From the NCBI GenBank assembly GCA_015680685.1, contig MNCI01012629.1:798738-862737 (forward strand): a stretch of 64,000 nt of DNA. The letters are read 5' to 3'. Positions 12,131 through 22,934 of this stretch are shown piece by piece (the stretch's first letter is position 1; each line of letters begins with the position of its first letter). The position numbers and the translations under genes are program-made. A model generated the notes under the pieces. That model did not search any database and was not told the origin of the DNA. It worked only from the letters and a program-made list of their open reading frames with translations. The DNA is from Gnetum montanum (taxonomy: Eukaryota; Streptophyta; Gnetopsida; Gnetales; Gnetaceae).

Positions 12131-12429
12131 GTTAGTCACCTTTTGTGATGTTATACTTTATTTTATAAAATCATTTATTGTATCTTTAATTGATTTTTTT
12201 ATTTTGTTTGTTGTGCAGGATCCAAATGAAAATGTAGGACCCAATGAAGCAGGGAATGGTGGTGCAGGCGAAGACTCATATTGTAGTGACAGGAAATTTT
12301 ATTCTTGTCTTTGAATTTACAAAAATGTTTGTAAAAATTATTCATTAATATTGAATGAAGAATATAATGTGAAGAGATTTATTTCATTTTGGCTAATGTG
12401 TTGTATTTACTTTTATTCTTTATCTTTTT

Positions 12430-12745
12430 AAGCTCCTTGGAAGCTTCTCGTTTTAGTTTTAGGCCATTTCGGGGTGTAACAATAGTTTTAGGCCATTTCA
12501 AGTTGATGCTAATAGTTTAAGGCCATTTCGGGCCATTGCTAGTTTTAGGCCATTTTGGGTTGTTGCTAGTTTAAGGCCATTTCGGGCCTTGACAATAATT
12601 TAAGGCCATTTTAGGCCAATGCTAATAGTTTAAGGCCATTTTGGACTGTTACATAATGATAAAGGATCTTTTTCTTGAATGGCCAGTTTTAGGCCTTAGT
12701 GGGCCACAATGGTAGTTTAAGCCCATTTTGGGCCATTGTGGTAGC
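12430..12745 (-). repeat. Repeat array between gag-protease and antisense gene ends in E1
   Basis: Around eight units of 30-40 bp on the plus strand, with a core like TAGTTTAAGGCCATTTCGGGCC. GGCC can pair with GGCC inside each unit. It lies where the antisense gene and gag-protease converge. The same array occupies 45,955-46,205 in E2. The stretch 12,746-12,941 holds nothing else I can identify. Confidence 0.8.
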
Positions 12746-12941
12746 GGTTATAATGTAAATGGTGGGAACAATCTAAATAAGAGACACAATGCAAATGCAA
12801 ACACTGTGGATCTACATGGTGCAAACATTGATTGTAATTGTGATGCTAAAAATGAACATAGTCTAAACAATAAACGTAATGCTAAGATTAGGGAAGAGAT
12901 AAAAAAGCCAAGTGGCTATGGGGCTGAATCAGAGATCATGT

Positions 12942-15900
12942 CTAATTATGCAATTGTTTCTTAACCCATCGTAGGCTAGGTGAAGCGTATGGCCGAGGGG
13001 CTTTGTTGTAGTATTCTCCTATGTCGTTGTCTACCATCTGGAAAGGAAACTCAGCCCACATAGTTTCCTTTTCTGTGTTGGCATCTTGGGTTGACTCATT
13101 AGCCAAACAAGTAGCCTTAGTAGGGATAGATGCTTCATTTCTAGAGATTATTACCTCTAAACCTTGCTCCATGTCAACATTGTTTATTACTTGGGTGGCC
13201 ACTTCATCACTATAGATCACCACCTCCCTACCCATGTAAGGTAGGTGGATCTCTTGATGTATGCATGAAGAAACAACCCTTAATTGAGCTAACCACGACC
13301 TCCCCAATATCAAGTTGAACCCAAGCATCTTCTACCACAATAAACACCATGCTTGTGGGAAACTAGTCCCCTACCACAAAGTTGATCTAGATAGTTCCCT
13401 TTACCACTACCTATGCTCCATTGAATGACTTCAAGCATGAGGTTGTTGTGGGTTTGATTTGATCAACCAAACCCAATTTGTCCACTATGGGAAATGGGAT
13501 GACATTTATAGTAGCCACATCATCAATGTGTACTCTTTAGATCTTGTACTGACCAACTTAAATTATGATGAAAAAGGGTGCTATTGTCACCTGACCCTCT
13601 TCAAGGCCATCCTTAATGGACTCATCATGGAACGTCAACTAAGCTAGCCACAGATCTTTGGTCATAGAAGGAAGCATAACAGCGTGGATTGCTTTCTCCC
13701 CTGTTGGCATGTTTTCATCAACCTGTATGGATGTTAGCATGCAAAACATGGCCTCACGGTGTACAGTGGAAGTTGTTACTAAATCATACAGGCTCAAGGT
13801 TGTGTTTTTCTATTTTAGAGCCTATTTGACTTGCGTAAGGATGCTTAGAAGATCTTGTCCACCATCTTGTTGCTTGCCACCCTTTTCCTCCTCCATTCAT
13901 CCTAGGAGACAAATCTCCCAAGGGGGAGTAGTTTTAGGTTGAGCACTAAGCTTCCTCAAGAGGGAAGGTGATGATTATGTCTACATGTAATTATTAGTCA
14001 TTGATGATGAGGATACTATGGGCACTGAGGACAAGGGGGTAGGCTTGAGAGGACTTAACGCGGTGCGTTCCTTAGCCATCTTGTCCACTGAACACTCTTT
14101 CCATTTTTTCGAACAGGGAAGTTGCGTTGTCAGTTTTGTTGCTTGGCTCTATGTGGTAGAGGCCCTTGAATGTTTTGGCACCTTAATGATGAATGGTACC
14201 TATGGTGTTGGCATAGGTGATGGTGTAGCTTTGAGTACGAAGGGTGCAGGGGTGGATGTTTGAGGAGGAACCTTAAGAATATATGGGTGTTGTGATGTCA
14301 TTTTTGTTGTTGTCAAGGTTGTTGCATTGTAAGGGGGTACATGCACCACAAATGGTTGTTGTGGTAGCTTTGGATTGTGATCAATTCCAATTGTATTGAT
14401 GGTATACCCTAATTTTTTTGAATTCAAGATGTCCTTGTAAATGTGCATTGACTAGTTTTCGCGGCAAATAGGACTACTTTCATTCAAGACTAGCTTGCCC
14501 TGATCGATCATGCATTGGATGTCATCTTTTAATGCTAAATAATAGTCTATATCATGAACACAGAGTTGATGGTAGTCACAGAATCATTCCAGCCTGAAGT
14601 TCTTAGGAACTGGCAGTTCATTGGACGTGGCCAAGGAGGGGTTCCTATGAAGCTCACAATACCATTGATGGCATTTGATTGCTTCCTCTGACATACACTT
14701 ATGTTCCAAAAACCCTGCTCCTAATAGTTGCTTCAGGAGTTCTGAAGGCTTAATAGGCAAGGATGTGTACTTTGAGTGATCCTTGCATTCAAATTTGGGC
14801 TTCAGTTGGGTTAGCACCACAAATGTAGATGTTGAGGGCTAACCAGTGTTACTTGAGCTACATGTGGTGTTAGCGGGCACTATGCCCATCTTTTTGTTAT
14901 TGCTGTTGTTGGGTTTGGTCTCGTTAGCCACAGTGGCCACCATAGCTGTCACGGTCCCTTCTCCTTATCTTTTTCTAGGTACGCATTCTTGTATGTGACA
15001 TAGGCCAGATCTTTGCTAGCCTCAGCTGCGTCCTGGATTCTTTTAATCTAAGTTAAAGCTTAACTAAGGGAGCATGGGGCTAGGTAGTAAAGCTTTGATT
15101 TAATGAAATCATTTATTGCCCCCTTGAATATGGCCAACAAGTGGACCTCCGTGATAGGCTCGCATATGTCATTCAAGGTGGCACTCCACCACTGTAAAAA
15201 TTTTTGCACATACTATAGCAGATCTTGCTTGATACTCATCATCTAGTTCAACATGATCTCTGGTTTCAAGTTATACTTGAAATGGATCACGAACTAACTT
15301 AGTAGCTCCTCCAATGTTGAGATGGAGGCACATGGGAGCGCACGATACCAGCCTAAAGCTTTGTCTATCAAAGACATAGCAAAGATGTGGATGATGGTAT
15401 GTGGCCATTATTGCAATAGCAGGGAATCAGATCTAAACATTACCAAATGTGCATTAGGATCACCCTCCCTATTGTATTTCATAAATTAGGGGAGTGGCAC
15501 CCTAGGGGGTAACGTAAGCATGGGAACAGTCGAGCTAATGGGATCATGATGGTATAATTCCATGACCTGTACCATGTCATAACTGGTGGCTTTAAGGCAT
15601 TTGATTTCCTCAGTAAGGGTCTAGATGAGTTGAAAAGCTTAATCTAAACCCGGTGACATTGTAGATGGCTATAGGGCTACATGAGAAACCATCGTATGTG
15701 CCAATGGGGGTTGCAGTGTAAGGGTAGCAACCTAGCCCATGGGGGGCACTATTGGTGCTGCTCCTATGAATGGTGCTGCTTGTGCCATCCACCACCTAGT
15801 GGGTGATGTTGTTGGTGGGGCAGCCACTAGTGGGGTAGTGGGGTTGATAGCTTGCCTGATTGACAGGATGGCCCACAACCCTGCACTAGATTGTGCTATG

Positions 15901-16381
15901 TGTGGAAGTTGGTGGGCTTAGGGTTGCACGTAGTATGATACGTAAGAAGGTTGTGCCATAGGTAAGGAAGGGGTTAGCACCCACCATGCAGTTGAGACTA
16001 GCTTGGCCACTAGTGATCAGACAGGTGCAGATGAGGAACCAGAGGCGAAGCTCACATGTGAGTAAGACGTGGATAGAGTGTGGATGTATGGCAACGTAGC
16101 CATGAATGATGTCGGGTATGCTATTGCAGCAAAATGAGAAGACAAGATGACTAGGAATGAAGTTGAAGGACCCCCTTGGTGGTACGTAGAAGGTATAGGA
16201 TGACTGGCCATGAATGACAAAGGTGTATATTATGATAGGGTTGTGTTGACCATGAAGTGGGTAGAAGCGAAGAGCAGGTATGACCAGAAGACCATGGTGG
16301 GAGGGATAACCACAGGGTAGGTATGGCCACCATCCTCTGAATGGGAGTCCAGGTCTTCCTGTCCATCTTGGAACACCTCAT
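12942..16381 (-). pseudogene. gag-pro: E1 gag-protease (degenerate)
   Basis: The gag core is clear on the minus strand around 15,480-15,100: DKALGWYRAL, LLSQFVIHFKYN, VQKFLQWWSATLNDI. A CDYHQ-type segment near 14,580 with H-DIDYYLALKDDIQ resembles the cysteine/histidine region of Tat-lineage gag. The protease part ends with LILGRSWLAQL (about 13,310) and a conserved tail (WAEFPF; PRPY) to the TAG at 12,942. The E2 protein ends the same way, so gag-protease apparently stops before RT, as in Ogre elements. Stops and frameshifts are frequent, for example after ALGWYR and in the Pro/Ala-rich N-terminal part (16,381-15,600). The exact gag start is uncertain. Confidence 0.85.
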
Positions 16382-16976
16382 CGTAATGGGACATCGTATC
16401 TTACTCCCTAGACTTACTAACTTGTATCAGCTAGTCCAAGATCCACTAATACATTTCCGTCATGTGGATGGTAACATCAAGGGTAGGGATAAATTCCCTC
16501 CCATTTTGATGAAGGAACTCAAAGTTACATTTGTCCTTGAGTTCTTAGCAATTCAAGGGAAAATATGCCTAGATCTTTGCACAGAGGAAGTCATAGCACT
16601 CTGCACCTTGTGCCAAGCACTCAAGTGATAATTATTAGAGCCGAAGAGACTGACATGATGCCAGCACTGGGCTAGGCAGTCACTTAGCACCTATGGTGTT
16701 TTAAGCCAAGAAAGGAGCCTCAAGGTTCAAGGTGGGAATGGCAGTGGTTGTGGGAATCATTTTTTGTGATTAAAGGAAAATTTTGAATGAGAAAGACAAA
16801 AATTGATAAGCGATCGAAGGCTTTTCATCTGGCTGAGTTCCAAAGGAACTGTCGTTGCGACCAGTCTGCACCACACAATGTGTAGACAACTGCAAGGGTG
16901 TCACATCTATGCTAATAGGTGACAGGGTACAGAATGCATGTAGGATTACCCGTAAGATGAAGAAAGGGCACCAAAA

Positions 16977-16995
16977 GACCCTCCTTCTAGCACCA
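16977..16995 (-). promoter_or_regulatory. Primer-binding site of E1
   Basis: TGGTGCTAGAAGGAGGGTC on the minus strand starts five bases after the LTR end. It begins with TGG, as expected for pairing with the CCA end of a tRNA. E4 has an almost identical site at 62,444-62,462. I cannot name the tRNA. Between 16,382 and 16,976 lies the leader, without a supported gene. Confidence 0.7.
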
Positions 16996-17000
16996 AAAAC

Positions 17001-19139
17001 TATAGCAAATGAAAATTTCCATGGCTAGAACACTGAGAGGTTGTCAAGCTTACAGTTTAACCCCAGATCCATGCTAGGGAAATGCTAGAGAGAAAAAAAA
17101 TAGGGTGTCGTGAATGGTCTGGTCAATTAGATAGGGACTTAATTAGTGTAACTTAACCTTTTGTAATGTCTTTTTTGGAAACTATGTACACAAAGTGAAG
17201 CAATGATCAACAAATGTAAAATGATGAAAAATAGTTCAAAATACGATGATAGTAAACAAATAACAAAATAGACTTGGGTGAGAAAGTGCACCACCCCAAG
17301 GTCATGGATCTGATCTTTGTCTTGTTGGAAGGTGTACCACTGAATATGCAACACTGGAGAGGCATAGCTTACAATGGAGCAATATGATCATAGGTCCCTG
17401 AGCTATAGTCAATAGCTTTCTACTTGAGATCTTCTACTTGCCAATCCTCTTGCCAAGATGCCAAAATGTTAAACCTGCAAAAGGATGTTTGGAGTCAACT
17501 AGAATTCTCAAAGCCAACTAGAATGCTAAAAATGCCAACTATGCTCTCCAAAGGCCAACCCAAAATCCAACCCCTTGAACATTGTTCACCAGGGTTTTTA
17601 TAGAGACAAGAGTAGGAGAAAAACATGGTCTAGATTCCATGTGTCCTAGGCCCCACAAGGTGCAAACATGGCTGTGCTATGTAGGTGTGTGATGTTGGAT
17701 GTGAACGCTATTATGTTGTGACCATATTGTAGAAACTGCATGTGCCAAAATCCAAAAAGCATACCAACAACGAAAGCAAAATGGAGCCTATGCTCCAGGA
17801 CTACATCTTCCCTACTCTTGCGAGTAGGGTCAAGTGTAGGTACAATTTTGGGGGTTGACCAGGGGTATGCAAAATAAAGCAAACTTGCTGATTTTATTTT
17901 TCGAAGAGGTGCCACGATGAGAGTGATCATTTCCAATAAGTTTTGGAGCTAACTGAAAATATTTTAAATGCCTCCATGCAAGTGTTGCATTACTATGCCA
18001 TCCAGCATGTTGGTGTAGCGTATGTAACTGCATACTTCATTGTGCTATGCTACATAGCATAGCATAGTGTAGCTGCCAGTCTTGAAAGGAGTCTTACCTA
18101 GAAGCCAAGAGCATCTGTTTAAGGCTTGGTCAAGCAAGCAACTACAACTTTGTCTTCCATTCTAGAAATCCTTTAGACCTATTGAGTTCATCCTTGCAGA
18201 ATTCTGTTGTTTTGCATCTTTGCTATGCTATGCTACACTATGTAGCATAGCACAGTGTAGCATCCAATGTGACATGCATCCTTGTTTAATCTACAATGTT
18301 TTATCTGGAAACTTTGCTTGACGCCTGAGGGCTAAGTGGGATAGGAAGTTTTGGAGGCCAAAGTGTTTCCAAGTGCAATCCTCTTGCTAGAACAACTTGG
18401 TAGAGGGGCATTTGTGCATTCTATCCTTGCTACGTTGTCCTACACTGCATAGCGTAGCACAACATAGCATCCCATGTTGGTTGAATCCTGACACATTTTG
18501 CAAACATTTTGTCATAGGATGTTTGTCATGTCTTGGTTTGTTAGCAGGAGCAAGCTTGTTTGATAGTTGAAGTAGGGGCAAGTGCTTTTACTCCATCAGA
18601 GCTATCCGAGTAGGAGTGTTTTCAAAGTATATCCCCGCTACAATGTGCTATGTTGCGTAGAGTAGCACAACGTAGCACCCAAATTAAGATAATGCTTGAC
18701 AAAATCTACCACATTCTATTGCACCATATCACTCATGCTTCAAGGATGAAATAGGGCAGATGCTCTAGAAGACTGGCTTGTCACCAACTTGCATCTTGGA
18801 TGTCTGATTGATCCCCTCAAGGCCTTCTATGCTACACAGCGTAGCAAATTTCTCCATTAGAAAACTTGCTAAATTATTTAGCTCATCTTGAACACTTTCA
18901 GCAACTACTAGCATGGTCTCTAGATAGATTGTCAGCTAAGTTAATTGTACAATTGGGAAAGCTAGAGAGTCTAGCAGGCTTTTCAACCCTAGAGATAGTA
19001 AACTTGCCAGACTGCACAATCTACCCTTAGTGCCTACACTATCTTGATGGCCCAGCGTGATGCTGCACTTGTGGAAATTGTTGCTTGAATTTCAAGACTC
19101 TACTAAAGCATCAAGGTCCTAAAATTTTATGGTGTTTCA
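17001..19139 (-). repeat. 5' LTR of E1
   Basis: This LTR is 2,139 bp. On the minus strand it starts TGAAACACC at 19,139 and ends GCTATA at 17,001 (the usual final CA has become TA). U3 has five CTATGCTAC/GTAGCATAG palindrome clusters near 18,031-18,073, 18,221-18,260, 18,426-18,470, 18,641-18,680 and 18,826-18,846. The solo LTR at 50,860-52,512 is a relative, and the LTRs of E2 and E3 are more distant. The strand, the TATA box and the neighbouring primer site make it the 5' copy. Confidence 0.9.
17595..17602 (-). promoter_or_regulatory. LTR TATA box of E1
   Basis: TATAAAAA on the minus strand, about 1.54 kb inside the LTR and followed by CCCTGGTGAAC. It should start the genomic RNA of E1 toward gag. 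The matching site in the 3' copy lies outside the window. The solo LTR has TATAAATA in the equivalent place (51,469-51,476). Confidence 0.7.
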
Positions 19140-19212
19140 GGCATCCTAGTGCTTGTTCTACCTCATCCACATTAGCCAATTTGGGGTGTAGGCATCCACT
19201 TTGACACATCAT
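19140..19212 (-). pseudogene. Antisense gene exon 1 fragment of E3, cut by E1
   Basis: From two adjacent ATGs (19,212 and 19,209) an open frame of 24 codons runs to the E1 border. It aligns gap-free to E1 exon 1, with eight identities including C7, H9, V15-D16, V18 and L22-G23. There is no stop. The frame is intact up to the insertion point. Confidence 0.6.
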
Positions 19213-19287
19213 CTTGATGGCAACTATGCTCTCAAACTTTGCATTTTTCAACTTTGAAAATGATAGAATTACCCAAGATGAAACACA

Positions 19288-19295
19288 CTTTTATA
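19288..19295 (-). promoter_or_regulatory. TATA box of the E3 antisense gene
   Basis: TATAAAAG on the minus strand, 76 bases before the ATG and followed by TATCATTTTCAAAGTTGAA, which is shared with E2 (from 52,818) and partly with E1 (from 7,349). It lies between pol, to its right, and the antisense exon. Confidence 0.6.
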
Positions 19296-19744
19296 TCCCC
19301 TAGCATCACTTAATGATTTACCAACCCTAGGACTATGCTCAACATTGTTTGCACAATGCAAAGCATAGTTGGGTTGGAGTGTAGTTAGCTAGACTTAGAA
19401 ATTTTTTTAATTTTTTTGGCTACCCCAATCTTGGAAAACTTTTAAATTTTTCTTACTACCCAATGAATGCCCAGTTTGACTTTGCATCCTAAGCACTCCT
19501 AGCCTTACCTCAACTAACACACTTCATGCATCCACAATTTGTTAAGACCTTAAACTAGCATCCCACATGGCCTGTCGAGGGTTAAAACTAAAACAAACAT
19601 GCTTAACTTCTTTAATAATGCATGTGCATACTTATATTTTTATTGTATTGCTCTCCTTCATTTTATGCATACTGACTTCATTGAGATAGGTGTGGCTTGA
19701 TGTTTTTCTAGTTGTATTTTGTAGGACTTTCATAGGAATACAAC

Positions 19745-22700
19745 ATGACTAAGTATGAGTATCTTCACTGACCTCTAGTCCTCACTAGGATCCATGGTGA
19801 TCTCACATGATGCATCTATCCATAATGCATAGACCTTGAGCCCATAGCCTATGATAAATACCTAATATCTATAGAGGCACTGCTAGATTGGCTAGATCAT
19901 CTAGTTAAGGCTCTAGATCTAGAGGTAGGTGACATCATTGAGGATTCCCTCATTGAAATCCTTGTAGCAAAACCCAATGGTGAGGTCAAAGCATTGAAAC
20001 TTAGTTCCTTGTTAGAGCCTCAACATGCCTAGAACATCGCTAAAGTACTCAATGATAACATTAAGGCATTTATATTGTCTTACAAAGATATTCTAGGCCT
20101 AGATCCTCATGTAGTATAACATAACATCATCCTTAATCCTAACATTAAGCCAATCAAGCAGAAACTACATAAGGTTCAAACTAAGGTGGCATTGGTAGTC
20201 CATGATGAAATCACTAAGCTTTACAAAGCTAGTTTCATCTGGGCCATTGACTATGCAGATTGGGTTTCCAACATCATGGTTGTACCTAGGAAAAATGGAA
20301 CTATACACATTTTCATAGACTTCTAGGACCTAAACAAGGCAACCATTAAAGATGATTTTTTGTTGCCTAGTATTGATCAACTAGTCGATACCATAGCTAG
20401 TCATGCCTTATTATCCTTTATGGATGGGTTCTTGGGCTACAAAAAAATTTAGATCAACCCAAATCACCATCTTAGCATCACATTTATGACCCCTTGGGGT
20501 ATGTTTTGTTACACTATGATGTCCTTCAAACTTAAGAATGTAGGAGCAACTTACTAGCATACCATGACATACATTTTTAGTGATTACANTCATAAACATA
20601 TTTCTCAGGGTTCAACCTAAGATTGTATTTTAGAAAATGTTCAAGCACTAGGTCTAAGTCATATGCATGATTGTGAGCCATCCTAGACTTATCTACAATG
20701 CCATCAACATAATCATTGAGTAGACCTAACATGTAATCACTAAAAATGTATGTCATGGTATGCTAGTAAGTTGCTCCTACATTCTTAAGTTTGAAGGACA
20801 TCATAGTGTAACAAAACATACCCCAAGGGGTCATAAATGTGATGCTAAGATGGTGATTTGGGTTGATCTAAATTTTTTTGTAGCCCAAGAACCCATCCAT
20901 AAAGGATAATAAGGCATGACTAGCTATGGTATCGACTAGTTGATCAATACTAGGCAACAAAAAATCATCTTTAATGGTTGCCTTGTTTAGGTCCTAGAAG
21001 TCTATGAAAATGTGTATAGTTCCATTTTTCCTAGGTACAACCATGNAAATGGAGTTTGACCTGCACTACATGGCACAGGCCTTAACTAAAGGTCAAGCTA
21101 TAGTTGCACATCTCACGGCTTTACCCATCGACAATCAAGAAATAATAGATCAAGTACTTGATAACTTTGAGGCACTCTTGCACTTTGATAGTGCTTCGAC
21201 CTCTCAAGGGGGTAGTGTCTCTATTGTTATCAAGTTCCCCTTTGAGGAGACTTGACTCATTCATATCATTTTGCATTTCCTTACACTAAAAAGGTGGTGA
21301 AGTATGGAGGTCTCCTCAAAGGTATTCTAGCACCTCACAACCTAGGAATCCAAAGCATAGCAATTTAATATGACTCATAGTTAGTGATCAACAAAGTTAT
21401 AGAGGTTTACACTTGTAAAGAACAACATTTACAACCTTATTATGACTTGGCAAAGCACTTTCTTAAATAGTTTACAATTACTGATATCCAATACATTCCA
21501 CTGAATGAAAATGCCTTTGTTGATGCCTTAGCAATGTTAGCCTTAAGCATTGTAGTTGACATGTTTCACACATTACCCACCTTAGTGATGGATTACACTA
21601 TGCCTATCATGCAAACCACTAATGTTGCATCCATAGCCACAGTTAGCATGATCCATGCAGTAGAATGGTATGACAACATTAAGGCATACCTTCAATAGGG
21701 TAAACCTCCATAGCATCTAATCACTACCCAAAAGGATGTAGTGTGTAAACGATTACTATAGTACATCATCATGGAAGATAAACCTTTATGTCACAGATCC
21801 TACAATGACATTTTTTGAACCTACGTGAGCAACTGCAAAGTGCAAAAAATCATTGAGCAAGTCCATGAGGGACTATGCGAAGGTCACATAGCACCCAAGG
21901 AAATGGTGGCAAATATTAGACACTTAGGCTACTATTGGATTTATATGGAGCATGATTATGTCTCCAAGGTCAAAACATGCAATATTTGTCAATGGCATGG
22001 CAACTTAATGCATGTGCCACCAAGTAAACTGCATACAATGTAGATCATGTGGTCATTCCAATGTTGGGATTTGAACATCATTAGACCAATAATGCCTAAT
22101 TTCTCCATAGAGCATATCTTCATTATAACCATGACTGAGTATTTTACCAAGTGGGTTAAGTCTATATCCCTTAAGAAGACAACGTCATAGTAGGTTTGTA
22201 AATTTGTGCTTGATAAGATATTGACCTACTTTGGTTTTTCCATTACCATCATAATAGACAATAGGCCATAGTTTAGTAGCACTAAAACCAAGGCTTTTGC
22301 AAATGCTTTGATATCAAACATTCCTTTTTGTTGCCATACTACTTGTAGGCGAATGGCCAAGCAGAGGCCACAAATAAGGTCATTATCAACCTTTTGAAAA
22401 ATATTTGTAGTAGCAGCAAATGGAGATGTCATAAATAATTAGTCTACACACTCTGGGACTACTAGACTACATGCAAAACAATAATAGGTAATATGCCATA
22501 TAGTCTTGTTTATGGGTCTAAAGCAAAATTTCCTCTTAGGTTTTAGGTTCCATCACTCAATGTGATCCTCTCAAGCTTCATTGATGAGGTTCAAAATGAT
22601 GAGTTGAGAACTATGAACCCTAACTCTATAGAGGAGTGCATGCAGATGCTTTGTCCCATCAAGTGGGTACCAAGAAAAGCAATGGCAAAAGCACCATCAC

Positions 22701-22903
22701 AATCAACATCAACTCCCAATCAAGAAAGGGGACCTAGTCCTCAAGGCCATTCGCAAACCCATAGAAAATTCTTAGCCAACTAGGAAGGATGTTTCTTGGT
22801 CATTGAGGCCTATGACAATGGAGCATTCAAGCTTGCCAATCAAGATGGCAATGAATTTTCCAATTTCATGAATCACTCATATCTGAAGCATTACTACACC
22901 TAG
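19745..22903 (+). pseudogene. pol: E3 pol: RT, RNase H, integrase (degenerate, misassembled)
   Basis: The ATG is 21 bases after TTTTGTAG, a candidate 3' splice site (AG at 19,723-19,724). The N-terminus reads LVLTRIHGD, LVKALDLEVGDIIED and LKSSLLEPQ-type segments, as in E2. RT: VVPRKNGTIHIFIDF, stop, DLNKATIKDD, FMDGF, FCYTMMSF, TYIFSDY at 20,280-20,588. The next RT part (YVDGIVDKS; second catalytic Asp changed to Gly) is only readable on the opposite strand of 20,590-20,731, because this piece is inverted. Sequence is missing between it and FDLHYMAQ at 21,053. Integrase: zinc-finger segment with HEGLCEGH and CNICQWHG (21,860-22,010), core with frameshifts (22,060-22,440), C-terminus with GAFKLANQDGNE and YLKHYYT before the TAG at 22,901. 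Confidence 0.88.
20275..21046. other. N-bounded inverted contig inside E3 pol (assembly error)
   Basis: 20,275-20,588 (314 bases) is repeated as an exact reverse complement at 20,732-21,045. Single N bases stand at 20,589 and 21,046. Turning 20,590-21,045 round makes the RT reading continue past 20,588 into the YVD region. Exact identity in an element this old is not biological. It is two overlapping contigs joined in the wrong orientation. Confidence 0.92.
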
Positions 22904-22934
22904 CCTATAGCATTGCATCTCGACAAAGCAAGGT

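Larger units (their letters stand above)
7486..12314 (+). pseudogene. Antisense multi-exon gene of E1, between protease and RT
   Basis: This gene runs opposite to gag and pol. Proposed exons: 7,486-7,604; 9,147 to about 9,465; 9,524-10,573; about 10,697 to 11,000; 11,049-11,222; 11,304-12,130; 12,219-12,314. Perfect GTAAGT donors occur at 7,605, 10,574 and 11,223. Acceptors include TTTCTAG at 9,146, ATTATAG at 9,523 and TTGTGCAG at 12,218. Conserved protein features, compared with E2: SWLD-EW, KYGEVE--QRW-C, LMD, FPKLL-QG-ILGVEQAW, a Glu-rich stretch (10,697-10,850), a coiled-coil-like segment (11,460-11,760) and FSLGPPRW near the end. There are a TGA in exon 1 (7,582) and several TAG codons later, so this copy is dead. 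I do not recognise the family with confidence. The middle part is weakly like the extra-ORF or plant transposon-associated proteins carried by some plant elements. Confidence 0.75.
1..19139 (-). mobile_element. E1: Tat/Ogre-like Ty3 LTR retrotransposon, 3' LTR cut by window edge
   Basis: Read on the minus strand the order is 5' LTR (17,001-19,139), primer-binding site, gag-protease (to 12,942), repeat array, an opposite-strand gene (7,486-12,314), a second array, pol (6,715 to 3,250), a third array, polypurine tract and 3' LTR (1,452 to 1). The visible 3' LTR aligns base by base with 17,684-19,139, so roughly 680 bp lie outside the window. The internal part is about 15.5 kb, which makes this a giant element of about 20 kb, as is usual in the Ogre/Tat lineage. 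The gag core, the protease and the integrase C-terminus resemble that lineage. Every coding part has stops or frameshifts. The insertion cut E3 immediately right of 19,139. The expected 5-bp target duplication (GGCAT at 19,140-19,144) cannot be checked, because its partner is outside. Confidence 0.88.

Noticed and set aside
14018-16628. Plus-strand ORFs opposite E1 gag-protease
   Set aside because: The minus-strand reading has clear gag and protease motifs. These are shadow frames.
20411-21045. Apparent natural hairpin and antisense ORF in E3 pol
   Set aside because: The arms are exactly identical, equal in length and bounded by Ns. An assembly inversion explains them.
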